From assembly GCA_000613465.1 (NCBI GenBank), contig BAJA01000016.1, forward strand, positions 1-64,000: a DNA stretch of 64,000 bases, written 5' to 3'. The notes below the pieces were generated by a model. The model saw only the letters and a program-made list of their open reading frames with translations. It had not been told where the DNA came from and did not search any database. Shown here piece after piece: positions 21,059 through 31,302 of the stretch; the first letter of the stretch is position 1, and every line of letters begins with the position of its first letter. This DNA is from Bacteroides nordii WAL 11050 = JCM 12987 (GTDB taxonomy: Bacteria > Bacteroidota > Bacteroidia > Bacteroidales > Bacteroidaceae). Made by a program: the position numbers and the translations under genes.

Positions 21059-22198
21059 ATGATAGACTTTACCCAATTTCCTTCTCCTTGCTACATCATG
21101 GAAGAAGAATTGTTGAGAAAGAATTTGAGTCTGATAAAACAGGTTGCAGACAAGGCAGGGGTGGAAATTATCCTTGCTTTTAAGTCATTTGCCATGTGGC
21201 GTTCATTTCCCATATTCCGTGAGTATATCGCACACTCTACGGCAAGTTCCGTTTACGAAGCCCGTTTGGCGCTCGAAGAGTTTGGCAGCAAAGCACATAC
21301 GTATTCGCCTGCTTACACCGAACAGGACTTTCCGGAAATTATGCGTTGCAGCAGTCATATCACATTTAATTCACTGGCACAGTTTCAACGGTTCTATCCA
21401 ATGGTTTTGGCAGAAGGGAGTGGGATCTCCTGCGGTATTCGTATTAATCCCGAATATTCCGAAGTGGAAACAGAACTTTATAATCCTTGTGCTCCCGGTA
21501 CCCGTTTTGGCATTACAGCCGATTTGTTGCCCGAAGTTCTTCCGCAGGGTATTGAGGGTTTTCATTGCCATTGTCATTGCGAGTCGTCGTCTTTTGAACT
21601 GGAGCATACTTTACAGCACATTGAAGAGAAATTCTCCCATTGGTTTTCACAGATAAAGTGGTTGAATCTGGGAGGCGGACATTTGATGACTCGTAAAGGG
21701 TACGATACAGAGCACCTCATTCGTTTGCTTCAGGGATTAAAATCCCGTTATCCTCATCTTCAGATTATTCTTGAACCTGGTTCGGCATTTACTTGGCAAA
21801 CCGGGGTATTGACTTCTGAGATTGTTGATATAGTGGAGAGCCGTGGCATTAAAACCGCCATTCTCAATGTCAGCTTTACCTGCCATATGCCCGATTGTCT
21901 TGAAATGCCCTACCAGCCTGCTGTGCGTGGAGCCGAAATGGGAGACAATGGTACATTTGTTTATCGTCTTGGGGGGAATTCCTGTCTGAGTGGTGATTAT
22001 ATGGGATTTTGGAGTTTTGATCATGAACTTCGGATGGGTGAACGGATTGTGTTTGAAGACATGATACATTATACAATGGTGAAAACAAATATGTTTAATG
22101 GGATTCATCATCCTTCTATTGCTTTGTGGACTGAAGGAGGGACAGCTGAAATATATAAACAGTTCTCTTATGAAGATTATCGTGACCGAATGAGTTGA
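21059..22198 (+). CDS. nspC: Carboxynorspermidine decarboxylase
   Basis: A PLP enzyme of the alanine-racemase fold III that makes spermidine or norspermidine from the carboxy precursor; this is the common polyamine route in Bacteroides. 379 aa. The PLP lysine lies in ILAFKSFAMW; also seen are GIRINPEYSEVETELYNPC, GFHCHCHCESSSFELEHTL, WLNLGGGHLMTRKGYD, LEPGSAFTW and GNSCLSGDYMGFW. These fit NspC better than LysA. A -7-like TATTTTTG lies at 20999-21006, without a clear -33. Confidence 0.93.
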   Translation: MIDFTQFPSPCYIMEEELLRKNLSLIKQVADKAGVEIILAFKSFAMWRSFPIFREYIAHSTASSVYEARLALEEFGSKAHTYSPAYTEQDFPEIMRCSSHITFNSLAQFQRFYPMVLAEGSGISCGIRINPEYSEVETELYNPCAPGTRFGITADLLPEVLPQGIEGFHCHCHCESSSFELEHTLQHIEEKFSHWFSQIKWLNLGGGHLMTRKGYDTEHLIRLLQGLKSRYPHLQIILEPGSAFTWQTGVLTSEIVDIVESRGIKTAILNVSFTCHMPDCLEMPYQPAVRGAEMGDNGTFVYRLGGNSCLSGDYMGFWSFDHELRMGERIVFEDMIHYTMVKTNMFNGIHHPSIALWTEGGTAEIYKQFSYEDYRDRMS

Positions 22199-22266
22199 TA
22201 ATCAAACTAATCTTTTTGCGGGTGTAGCAAAGTGACTATTTTTTTACTAAAAAAACAAGCCGAATG

Positions 22267-22297
22267 TTTGCATGTTTAGAGAAAATGTCTACCTTTG
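22267..22297 (+). promoter_or_regulatory. Promoter of the tRNA cluster
   Basis: TTTG (22267-22270), 19 nt, TACCTTTG (22290-22297), a full Bacteroides consensus match, 18 bases before the first tRNA. Confidence 0.85.
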
Positions 22298-22315
22298 CAA
22301 CCGCAAACGAAAATT

Positions 22316-22388
22316 GCGGAAATAGCTCAGTTGGTAGAGCATAACCTTGCCAAGGTTAGGGTCGCGAGTTCGAGTCTCGTTTTCCGCT
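22316..22388 (+). tRNA. tRNA-Gly (GCC), copy 1
   Basis: A 73-nt cloverleaf: acceptor GCGGAAA/TTTCCGC, D arm AGCTCAGTTGGTAGAGC, anticodon loop with GCC, T arm with TTCGAGT. CCA is not encoded. It is identical to copies 2 and 3 in this cluster. Confidence 0.96.
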
Positions 22389-22418
22389 CATCTTTGAAAT
22401 ATTGGAAGTTCATTTTTT

Positions 22419-22500
22419 GCCCAGGTGGCGGAATTGGTAGACGCGCACGTTTCAGGTGCGTGTGTCGAGAGGCATGCAGGTTCGAGTCCTGTTCTGGGCA
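22419..22500 (+). tRNA. tRNA-Leu (CAG), copy 1
   Basis: An 82-nt class II tRNA: acceptor GCCCAGG/TCTGGGC, anticodon loop TTCAGGT (CAG), long variable arm GTCGAGAGGCAT, T arm TTCGAGT. Identical to copy 2. Confidence 0.95.
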
Positions 22501-22536
22501 CAAAGAAATGAATAAGTTCAGTACTTTAATAAATTT

Positions 22537-22620
22537 GGAGAGGTGGCGGAATTGGTAGACGCGCTACTTTGAGGGGGTAGTGACAATTATGTCGTGGGAG
22601 TTCGAGTCTCCTTCTCTTCA
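22537..22620 (+). tRNA. tRNA-Leu (GAG)
   Basis: An 84-nt class II tRNA: acceptor GGAGAGG/TCTCTTC, anticodon stem CTACT/GGTAG with loop TTGAGGG (GAG), long variable arm, T loop TTCGAGT. Confidence 0.94.
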
Positions 22621-22636
22621 CAACTATTAAAGATAT

Positions 22637-22709
22637 GCGGAAATAGCTCAGTTGGTAGAGCATAACCTTGCCAAGGTTAGGGTCGCGAGTTCGAGTCTCG
22701 TTTTCCGCT
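22637..22709 (+). tRNA. tRNA-Gly (GCC), copy 2
   Basis: Same 73-nt sequence as the first copy, anticodon GCC. Confidence 0.96.
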
Positions 22710-22726
22710 CATTGAAAAGAAGAAAG

Positions 22727-22808
22727 GCCCAGGTGGCGGAATTGGTAGACGCGCACGTTTCAGGTGCGTGTGTCGAGAGGCATGCAGGTTCGAGTCCTGT
22801 TCTGGGCA
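22727..22808 (+). tRNA. tRNA-Leu (CAG), copy 2
   Basis: Same 82-nt sequence as the first Leu-CAG copy. Confidence 0.95.
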
Positions 22809-22845
22809 CAGTCTTTCTGATAAACAATTGATGGGAGACTAATTT

Positions 22846-22918
22846 GCGGAAATAGCTCAGTTGGTAGAGCATAACCTTGCCAAGGTTAGGGTCGCGAGTT
22901 CGAGTCTCGTTTTCCGCT
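22846..22918 (+). tRNA. tRNA-Gly (GCC), copy 3
   Basis: Third identical copy of the 73-nt tRNA-Gly; last of the cluster, followed by a terminator. Confidence 0.96.
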
Positions 22919-22930
22919 CAGAGTTAAAGA

Positions 22931-22967
22931 GAGTATTTCGGGTAAAACCGGGATACTCTTTTTTTTG
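22931..22967 (+). terminator. Terminator of the tRNA cluster
   Basis: GAGTAT..CGGG pairs with CCGGGATACTC and is followed by eight T residues, 12 bases after the last tRNA. Confidence 0.85.
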
Positions 22968-23150
22968 TTTATTTTTCTTTGCCTCGAATCAGCATGTACT
23001 TTCTTTGCCTATTGAGTGATTATTCTGTTTATAGAAAGCGAAGCTTTAATAAAACTTAAAAATAACACTTCAGTTTTAACCTTCTCATCTTTACGAACTC
23101 TAATCTTTAAACGGCGGAACTATTCAACAATAACATCTAATACAAGTCCA

Positions 23151-25897
23151 TTGAATATAAGTAGGTATATAGGTTGCTTTCAGGTTCTTTCAATTTTTTG
23201 TGTATTACAACTAACATGCACAACAATGAAGATTAAGGCACAGTCCGGTAAAGTGGTGTTTACCGGACGTGTTCTTGACGAAGAGACCCACGAACCGGTA
23301 CCTTATGCTGCTGTTCAGATTTATGTATTGCCCGATAGTACGTTTATTACCGGAGGAGCTACTGGAGCTGACGGTCGTTTCTCTCTTTCTGCTACTGCCC
23401 GGAAAGCAGTAAAAATATCCATTCATGTATCTTATGTAGGTTATACGGCAATAGACCGTACACTGAATTATAGTGACAGGAAGATCGGTGACATATGTCT
23501 GGCTCCCGATGGTTTATGCTCGAAGAAACTGTTATTACGGGCAAGGCTCCGATGGCAGTTACAGAGAATGATACGACAGTATATAACTCTTCGGCTTTTC
23601 GTACTCCTGAAGGTTCTATGCTTGAGGAACTTGTGAAACAGTTGCCGGGAGGAGAGATTACTGCGGATGGTAAGCTGATGATTCAGGGAAAGGAAGTGAA
23701 AAAGATACTGGTGGATGGTAAGGAATTCTTTTCGGATGACCCACAGGCAGCATTGAAAAATCTTCCGGTGGAAATGGTGGAGAAGTTGAAAGCATACGAA
23801 CGGAAGTCTGATCTGGCGCGTCTTACAGGAATTGATGATGGTGAGGAAGAGATGATTCTCGATCTCTCTGTGAAAAAGGATATGAAGAAAGGTTGGATGG
23901 ATAATTTTCTTGGTGGTATGGGAAGTAAAGAACGTTATGAAGTGGCGAATACGATGAACCGTATTCGTGAGAACTCCCAGCTCACAGTGATTGCTAATTG
24001 GAACAATACAAATAATCAGGGCTTTTCGGAACTTCAGCAACAGTCATCCAATGCCACTGGAAATACCCGTGGCAGGGCAGGAATGGGGACTTCCCGTTCA
24101 TTGGGATTTAACTTTAGCAGAGATTGGGGGAATGTTAAATTCAGATCAAATGTACAGTATTCCGGAACGGATCGTGAGGAGGAGAGTAAGACGCTGACCG
24201 ATAATTTTATGAAAGCGGAAAAGTCCATAACCAACAGTACGAGCAGTAGTCGAAACAGAAATGACGGAGTAACGGGAAATGCCTATCTGGAATGGAAGAT
24301 AGATACGGTAACCAATCTTATATTCCGTCCTACGTTTCGCTATTCAACGGCCGATCGCAGAGGAGCCAGTTATCAGAAGAGTTGGTCGGGAGAGGAAGAA
24401 CTGAACGAAAAAGAGTCCTCCAACTGGTCGGAGAGTTCGCAATACAGTCTGGCATTGATGTTGCAGGTGAACCGTAAACTGAATACCAGAGGGCGTAATG
24501 TTGCTTTGAAACTGGATTATGGTACAAATGCTTCTACATCAGATCGTTTGAATTATGCCACCACCCGTTATTTTAAAACCGGTACGGAGAAAATATTGAA
24601 TCAGAAGATTGATAATAAGACGGATGGGGATAATTATCGTATTCAATTGGTATATGTAGAACCGTTACCTTGGGCACACTTTCTGCAACTTCGTTATAGT
24701 TATCAGCATCGTACATCGAACTCTGATCGTAAAGCTTATAACTGGAATAAGGAATTGGAAGATTTTACAGAAGATCCGGATACGCTGAATAGTAACTGTT
24801 TTGAGAATCAATATTCCAATCACCTCGTTAATCTTTCGGTCCGCACTACACAGAAAATGTATAACTATAACGTAGGGGTTGATCTTGAACCACAAAAGTC
24901 CGTTAGTGATAGTTATGTATTGGATGTATTGAAATACAGTCTCCCCCGAAGTGTACTCAATTTCTCACCCACCGTTAGTTTCCGGTATAAGTTTTCCAAA
25001 CGTACGCATTTGCAAATAACGTATCGTGGAAAGAGCCGTCAACCCTCTGTCCGTGATTTGCAACCTATTTCTGATCAAACTAATCCGTTGAATATCCGTA
25101 TGGGTAATCCTTCGCTGAAACCATCGTATACCAATACTTTCAATCTTAATTATAATTCTTATAATGTGAAGTATCAACGCAATATGGTGTTGCAACTTAC
25201 CGCTGAGAATACGCTGAACAGCGTCACTAATCAGGTTACTTATGATAGTGAAACCGGTGGACGTACTACTATACCAGTCAACATGAACGGTAATTGGGAA
25301 GCACAAGGCTCTTTTTCACTGAGTACTCCTTTCAAGAATAAGAATTGGTTGGTACGTACGTATTCCCAACTTCGGTTTAGTAATAAAAACGGATATACTA
25401 CGCTTAATAAAGAAGAGCCGCAAAAGAGTTCTGTCCGCCATCTGACAGTACGCGAGAGACTTAATCTTACTTATCGAACCAAACAGATTGAAATGGGTGC
25501 CCGGGGTTCTGTTGTCTACAATAACTCATACAATAATGTGAAAAGTATTCGTACAGAAACCTTTAACTATCAGGCGGGAATGAATGTACAATGCTATCTT
25601 CCCTGGGGTTTTGAAGTATATAGTGATGCTGTGTGGAATCTGCGTTCGGGATACGGGCAAAACGAGGGCAATGATTATCTGATGTGGAACGCACAACTCT
25701 CCAAATCTTTTTTCAAACGGAAACAGCTGTTGTTGCGATTCAAGATTTATGATATTCTGCAACAAGAGAATGCACTGACACGTACTATCACAGCAACTTC
25801 CATACGGGACACTGAGTCCAACGTATTGGGGAGTTACTTAATATTCCATGTTATCGTGAGGATAAATAAGATGGGCGGTAAAGTGAAGCGTAAGTAA
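23151..25897 (+). CDS. TonB-receptor-like outer-membrane beta-barrel protein (one-base frameshift)
   Basis: A signal-like segment (YIGCFQVLSIFCVLQLTCTT..KIKAQ) precedes a carboxypeptidase-regulatory-like domain (FTGRVLDEETHEPVPYAAVQ, about 40-120). A short plug-like region follows (MLEELVKQLPGGEITADGKL, ILVDGKEFFSDDPQAALKNL). A long outer-membrane beta-barrel of the OMP_b-brl_3 type ends in YLIFHVIVRINK. The frame breaks near 23516; one A gives DGLMLEETVITGKAP and about 915 aa. The start is uncertain: a TTG at 23151 keeps the signal peptide, while the first ATG in it (23226) would cut it. No SusD partner is next to it. Confidence 0.78.
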
Positions 25898-26004
25898 CTC
25901 AGTCCTTTATTTTTCCGTTTCAGTCTCCAATATTCCGTTTCGGTATATCTCTTCCTTTTTTTCAGAAAACTAACTCGTACGTTTGCTCCCAAAATGTGTA
26001 ATCA

Positions 26005-26357
26005 ATGAATATACCTTATGAGGTACAGATACAGGTAACCGACGTACTTGAAGAGTCTATTCAGTCGTTAGGTGAATTATACTATCCGCATCGCGAACTG
26101 GAAAATCAGGCTAAAAATATAAAAACGAAACTGCTTAAAATTAAAAATGTAGCTAAAGTAGAAGTTTTTGGTATTCAAAATCCTGCAATCGAGGTGTTGG
26201 TACAGTGTCTTCATTAATGGCTCAGACGAGCATAACAACAGCGGAAATAATTCGTGCGTTCGATAAACAAAACAAGGTTGTGGATGCAGGGGCTGTTGAG
26301 AATGGGAATAATCGCTTTCGTATTGAAGCACGTGGTAGTTTCACTAATATGATATAA
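26005..26357 (+). pseudogene. Remnant of an RND-family efflux pump
   Basis: Residues such as ELENQAKNIKTKLLKIKNVA and EVFGIQNPAIEV, then (after a frame change near 26217) AEIIRAFDKQNKVVDAGAV and FRIEARGSF, match a central porter-domain stretch of AcrB/CzcA-like pumps. Those pumps are about 1000 aa; only about 115 aa are here. No start, N-terminal membrane segment or C-terminal half is visible on either side, so this is a true truncated relic and not only a sequencing break. A terminator follows. Confidence 0.75.
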
Positions 26358-26365
26358 AATTGAAA

Positions 26366-26397
26366 GCCTTTGCGACAACACTGCAAAGGCTTTTTTC
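26366..26397 (+). terminator. Terminator after the RND remnant
   Basis: GCCTTTGC and GCAAAGGC form a perfect 8-bp stem with a 9-nt loop, followed by TTTTTTC. Confidence 0.8.
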
Positions 26398-26407
26398 TTT
26401 TTTCCGT

Positions 26408-26415
26408 TAGCTTTG
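26408..26415 (+). promoter_or_regulatory. Possible -7 element before the first glycosidase gene
   Basis: TAGCTTTG matches TAnnTTTG, 48 bases before the ATG at 26464. No good -33 TTTG is seen at the right distance. Confidence 0.4.
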
Positions 26416-26463
26416 CCGCTGTGATAAAGTTAATTGAGAATTAAAACTATTTTAGAGAATTGA

Positions 26464-29297
26464 ATGATGAATTCTATTACACGAAAAACACCTGTGCTTT
26501 GGTTTGCTTTATGTTGTCTGGGAATGAGTGCACAGGCAGCTTCCGGGCTTACTCCCTGGGTCTTGAAAGCAGATTCTTTATTATTATCTTCCGGAACGAC
26601 GTACCGATATACAGTAGATACTCCGGAGGGGGAGGGACTGGTTTCTACTTTACCTTCCGTTACTGAATTAGTAGAACTCTTTTCCAAGTCGGAAAAAGCT
26701 GTTTGCCGGGTGACGGATCTGCATGGTAATATCAAGGTAGATAGAACGCCCTTGGAAGGTGATCGTATGGAGTTAGTTTCTCCACAGGGAAAAGTTACCC
26801 GGCGGTGGATGATTGGAATAAGAAATGCTGCCCTTCCGGCACAATTGTTGTTACATCGCGAACAGCTACAATAAACGCGCCGGGTAACATTGTTCTTGAT
26901 TTCCGGGCCGGACAGCGAAGTCCGATGGTGAAGGTAGAAATCCGTGTCCCGGCAGGTATCGTCGTGACACTTGATAATACAACCGTGAACGTGATAGGAC
27001 GTGGGGAGGTATTATTGCGTGATCTGCCTAAACAATCGATAGGGCGTACCGGCACTCACTACTCATATAATAAAGTGGGGAATGTAGCCTTGCGGGATGA
27101 AGGTGAGCGGGGAACGGTGATTGTATTTAGTGGTCTTGATTTTCGACCTTCAAATGGTCCGGATCTGCGGATCTGCTTTCGTGGAGTAGCTCCGGTGCGT
27201 AAAGGAATAAATCGTTTTGAAGCTATTTATACAACTTCAAAGCCGGAAGTATTGCAGAGTCCTGTTGCTGTGGCAGATTTGGAAGGCATTACCACTGTTG
27301 CTGATCTTGTACGTACTCCGTTGCGTGATTTTACGTATCGTCCCGGACAGGAATATACGTATGCCTCTTTTTCCTGGACTCCCCCTCACAACGCTTCTTC
27401 CGTAGAACTGCTTCAATCAGCAGACGGTGGGAATACATGGACAACAGCCCGGGCGGAAGTAACTCCTGATAGTCGTGAGACAGCTGCGAACGGATTGGAA
27501 CCGAATCGCCTGTATGCTTTCAAACTTCGTGTCAAAGGAGGGCAGAATAAAGGAGAATCCAACACTGTATGGTTCTATACCGGACGAAAAGATATCAGAG
27601 ATTATCGTGTAAAAGGAGATGGAGTAGCTGATGATACGGAAGCTATCAATGAGGCTATTATCAATATGAGCCGTTTGGGAGGTGGTATCCTTCGATTTAC
27701 CCAAGGAACCTATAATGTACGTACTATCCATTTGCAAAGTAATGTGTGGTTGCATCTGGATAGTGATGCTACGATACAGGCATTGCCCGGTGCCGATGCT
27801 CCCGAGGCAACCTGGTTTAGTGATCGTGCTTATCGTTCAGGGCTCTCGCCCACAGACCCGCGTCCTTATGCCGACCCGGAAAATTATCTTACGAAGCAAG
27901 ATGTAGGACATACTTTCTTTCGCAATTGCATGTTCTTTGGAGAGCGAATTGACAATGTAAAAGTTGTAGGTACGGGGCGTATTACCGGTAATGGTAATAT
28001 TGTGACTTCGGATAAAGTGATGAATAATTCTCCGGAGAAACGTAGTGATAAAATGTTTTCTTTAAAACTTTGTACGAATGTAGAGATTGGCGGATGGGAT
28101 GTAAAGAAAGATATGTGGTATGATCCGGAAAAGGACATACCTTATTATATAGAAGGAGATAACAGGTTATATAGTGACAGTACAATGCTGCACATTGATC
28201 AGGGAGGGCATTTTGTGTTGTTGGCTACAGGTACGGATGGTATTCATGTACATGATACTTACTTTGCAAAGCATAGTACAAAGAATGCCCGCGATATTTA
28301 TGATTTTATGGCATGCAATGATGTGACGGTAACAAATATCTACTCTAAGGTAAGTTCGGATGATATTGTAAAACCCGGTTCGGATTGTTCATTGGGCTAT
28401 ACTCGTCCGGCACGCCATTACATGGTGAGAAATATTGTGGGAGATACTAACTGTAATCTCTTTCAGATAGGATCAGAAACAGCAGATGATATTCAGGATC
28501 TGTATGTGGATAATATCTATGTGTTGGGTGCTAATAAGGCGGGTTTTTCTATTTCTACCAATGATGGTGGTCATGTGAAGAATGTTTATCTGAATAGCGG
28601 TAAAACAGGTCCTATACATTCCCGTTCGGTAATGCGTCGTACGAGAGCCCCCTTCTTTATCTCTATTTCCAATCGTGGGCGTGTATTGGGAGCCGATGTT
28701 GCTCCGTTTACTTTCACTGAAAATGGAGTGGTACGTAAGGAACTGCTTGTAACCAATTCTAACATTGGGCAGGTAGAGAATATTGTTATCTGTGGGGTGG
28801 ATATTGAAGAGGTCTATGGTGGTAGTTCATTTCGTGGCGACCGTTGGAAAGCTTATGACGGTTCACAAAGTAAAGCGACTCCTATTATTGCAGGATTTAA
28901 ACTGCCTGATTCGGATGTTGTGGAAGGTGGGTTGACATTCCGTCTGCCGGATGGGAACCATACGGGGTACATCAATAATGTGCAATTCCATGATGTGAGT
29001 TTGAAAGTAAAGGGAGGACATCCGTCGGAAGATGCAAAAGCATATCCACCGGAGATAGGAGTAGGCCGCTATAATGTAGGAGACCTGAAGATACAGCCGG
29101 CGTTCGGATTTTGGGCACGCCATGTCAAGGGCTTCTTATTGAAGAATTTTCGTATTGCTGCCGAACAACCGGATGGACGCTATGCTGTAGTGATGGATGA
29201 TGTGATAGGAGGTGAGGTAGAAAGTTTGCAGGTGGATAAAGGAATATCAGATAAAGAAGAAGTGAAATTGATAGACTGCGAAGATATAAGACAATGA
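26464..29297 (+). CDS. Secreted GH28-like parallel beta-helix enzyme with FN3-like domain (one-base frameshift)
   Basis: A signal peptide (ending MSAQA) precedes an N-terminal beta domain (about 30-290), an FN3-like module (FSWTPPHNASSVELLQSADG, about 298-375) and then a pectin-lyase-fold beta-helix beginning DYRVKGDGVADDTEAINEAI at about 379. The helix carries SSDDIVKPG, equivalent to the GH28 Asp-Asp pair, and TDGIHVHDT. The frame breaks near 26865; restoring one G (CAGGCTACA) joins HREQ to ATINAPGNIVLDF, giving about 944 aa. The likely action is hydrolysis of a galacturonan-type backbone, but the canonical GH28 GHG motif is not obvious, so activity is inferred. Confidence 0.72.
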
Positions 29298-29326
29298 TTT
29301 TCTTCTCATCAGAGCGGACCCTTCCT

Positions 29327-29390
29327 AACAGTATATGTAACGGGGTATAACAATATATGTAATGGAACATAACAATATATGTAACGAAGC
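29327..29390. repeat. Three tandem 22-bp repeats
   Basis: Units start at 29327, 29349 and 29371 and share AACAATATATGTAA with varying tails. A near-palindrome AAGTATTA..TAATACTT follows at 29394-29418. This lies in a 311-bp gap with no gene, so it may be a regulator site or an mRNA 3' structure. Confidence 0.6.
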
Positions 29391-29435
29391 ACTAAGTATT
29401 ATTACTTAAGTAATACTTCAAATTTAATTCATACT

Positions 29436-29565
29436 ATGATAGCGTTTTATTAAAACGTAAATGATCGCAGATTATCGCAAATTAGAAGGCTTGCTGTACT
29501 ACTTGAGAGACGATATTCTTTGCGTGAATTTGTGATAATCTGCTGCGTTTCAATGATACTATCAT
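29436..29565. repeat. Long imperfect inverted repeat (element H)
   Basis: ATGATAG..GCAGATTATCGCAAATT (from 29436) faces AATTTGTGATAATCTGC..CTATCAT (to 29565). The inner 17 bp pair with one mismatch, and the outer part is imperfect. It ends about 44 bases before the DUF362 gene start, in the promoter/leader region. Confidence 0.6.
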
Positions 29566-29608
29566 TTAATTAGGATACAGTACTTATTATAATTAATAGT
29601 CAAAGAAA

Positions 29609-31182
29609 ATGATAAAGAAGATATATCTCTATTTCAGGCAGAAAGTTGAGAGTTGTAACAGAGCCAGGTGGTATCATATTTTCCTCTTTTGGGGTTGGGT
29701 ATCTCTTCTACAGTTTGGTTTCTGGTTCGTGTGGTTCCTAAGCCTTCGCGGGCTACCTATCCTTGTATGCAGGCAGCTGCTCCTATGATGTCTGCTTTCG
29801 TCGTCTATCTGTTGTCTTTTACAGGTGCATGGTTCAGCTACCGGAAGATGAAACAGGCATTGCGTGCACGTCATTACCTTTATACAACGTTGTTTTTCTT
29901 TTTATTGATATTTTTCGGAGGTATGATGGCGATAAAGAACAGTGGTGAGATGCTGGCGCAAATCGTTCTTCCTGTTAGTGAACCGAAGATGGCATGGGGA
30001 AAGAATAACCCTGTGGGTACGGCAAAAGGAATTTATCCCGGTCGTGTTGTCTGGTCACATGCTCCCGGAGCTGCAACATGGGAGAAAGGTACTGGTTTCT
30101 GGTATGAAGATCATTACACCAATCAGTCGGATGCAGATTGGTTAGTGGTGCAGTCTCTTCTTTCTTTGACGGGTGAGAAAAGTGAGAAGAAAGCATGGAA
30201 TGCTCTGTTTGCCTACTTTAATCGCGAACATGGCAAAGGTGGTAAGGGATATCGGAAAGGGGAAAAGATTGCAATTAAAATCAATCAGAACAATACGTTT
30301 TCACATGATGACTCCGAAGAACTGAACGCTTCTCCGCATCTTGTGCTTTCCTTGTTGCGTAGCCTGATATACGAGGGAGGGATCCCTCAACAACAGATCA
30401 CGGTGTTTGATGCGAGTCGCTTTATCACTCATACTTTATTTGAAAAATGTCATACAGAGTTTCCTGATGTAACTTATCTGGATAATGAAGGGGGGAACGG
30501 ACGGGTGAAATCAACCTATATCTCCGATGCCATTCCATACTCGGTTGATAACGGAAAGCTGGCTCGCGGTCTGGCTTGTTGCGCTATTGAGGCTGATTAT
30601 CTTATCAATATGGCTTTGTTGAAAGGCCATGGAGGTCAAGGTGTTACGCTTTGTGCAAAAAATTGGTATGGTGTCACTGATATTGATCGCAATTTTCGTA
30701 AGAATCAGCATAATAACTTTAATCAGGATCGTGGCGGACGTCCGCGATATATGACGTTTACTGATTATATTGCTCACAAAGATTTAGGGCAAAAGACCAT
30801 GCTTTTTCTTATTGACGGGCTTTATGGATCAGAAAAGGTGAATGGGGCTCCTTCTGGAAAATGGAAGATGGAGCCTTTTGGAGGCAATTGGCCCTGTTCT
30901 TTATTTGCTTCGCAAGATCCTGTAGCAATTGATGCTGTAGGTATTGATTTTCTTAGTACGGAGTTTCCACGGATGGCAGATGTGAATTACTGTGATATGT
31001 ATCTTGTGGAAGCAGCATTGGCAAATAATCCGCTATCCGGCACTTTCTATGATCCCGAACAGGACGGAACAGGTGTACATAGTCTTGGTGTATTAGAACA
31101 TTGGAATAATCCTACAGATAAACAGTATAGTCGTAATTTAGGACAAAAGAGCGGAATTGAACTGGTATATAAGAAGAAATAA
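29609..31182 (+). CDS. Membrane-anchored DUF362 protein, copy 1 (one-base frameshift)
   Basis: The first ATG (29609, MIKKIYLYFRQKVESCNRAR) is out of frame with the main ORF. Adding one T in the T run near 29682 joins it through WYHIF to PLLGLGISSTVWFLVRVVPK, giving about 524 aa. Three hydrophobic segments occupy the first 120 residues. The rest is a DUF362-type domain: KGEKIAIKINQNNTFSHDD, EADYLINMALLKGHGGQGVTL, DLGQKTMLFLIDGLYGSEKV, SQDPVAIDAVGIDFL and HSLGVLEHWNNP. The DUF362 biochemical role is not established to my knowledge. Its place among glycosidases suggests a link to glycan use or envelope redox, which is inference. Confidence 0.75.
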
Positions 31183-31200
31183 GTGTTTTTATTGATGTAT

Positions 31201-31250
31201 GAGACGATTTCTATAGTATTTGAATGAATACTTAAAATCGTCTCTTTTTT
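31201..31250 (+). terminator. Terminator or attenuator between the two DUF362 genes
   Basis: GAGACGATTT and AAATCGTCTC pair across about 24 nt and run into TTTTTT, 18 bases after the first DUF362 gene. Confidence 0.7.
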
Positions 31251-31302
31251 ATATAACTACTTTTGTGACGTAACAAAGTGAGAATTTAATGTATCTGATA
31301 AT

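Noticed and set aside
22295..22558. An 87-aa open frame on the plus strand
   Set aside because: It runs through two tRNA genes; the tRNA structures are unambiguous and the frame is chance.
23151..25897. SusC-type transporter
   Set aside because: It lacks the long SusC plug and barrel signature and a neighbouring SusD; the barrel fits the OMP_b-brl_3 type.
29327..29390. CRISPR-like array
   Set aside because: Only three units, no spacers between them, imperfect units and no cas genes nearby.
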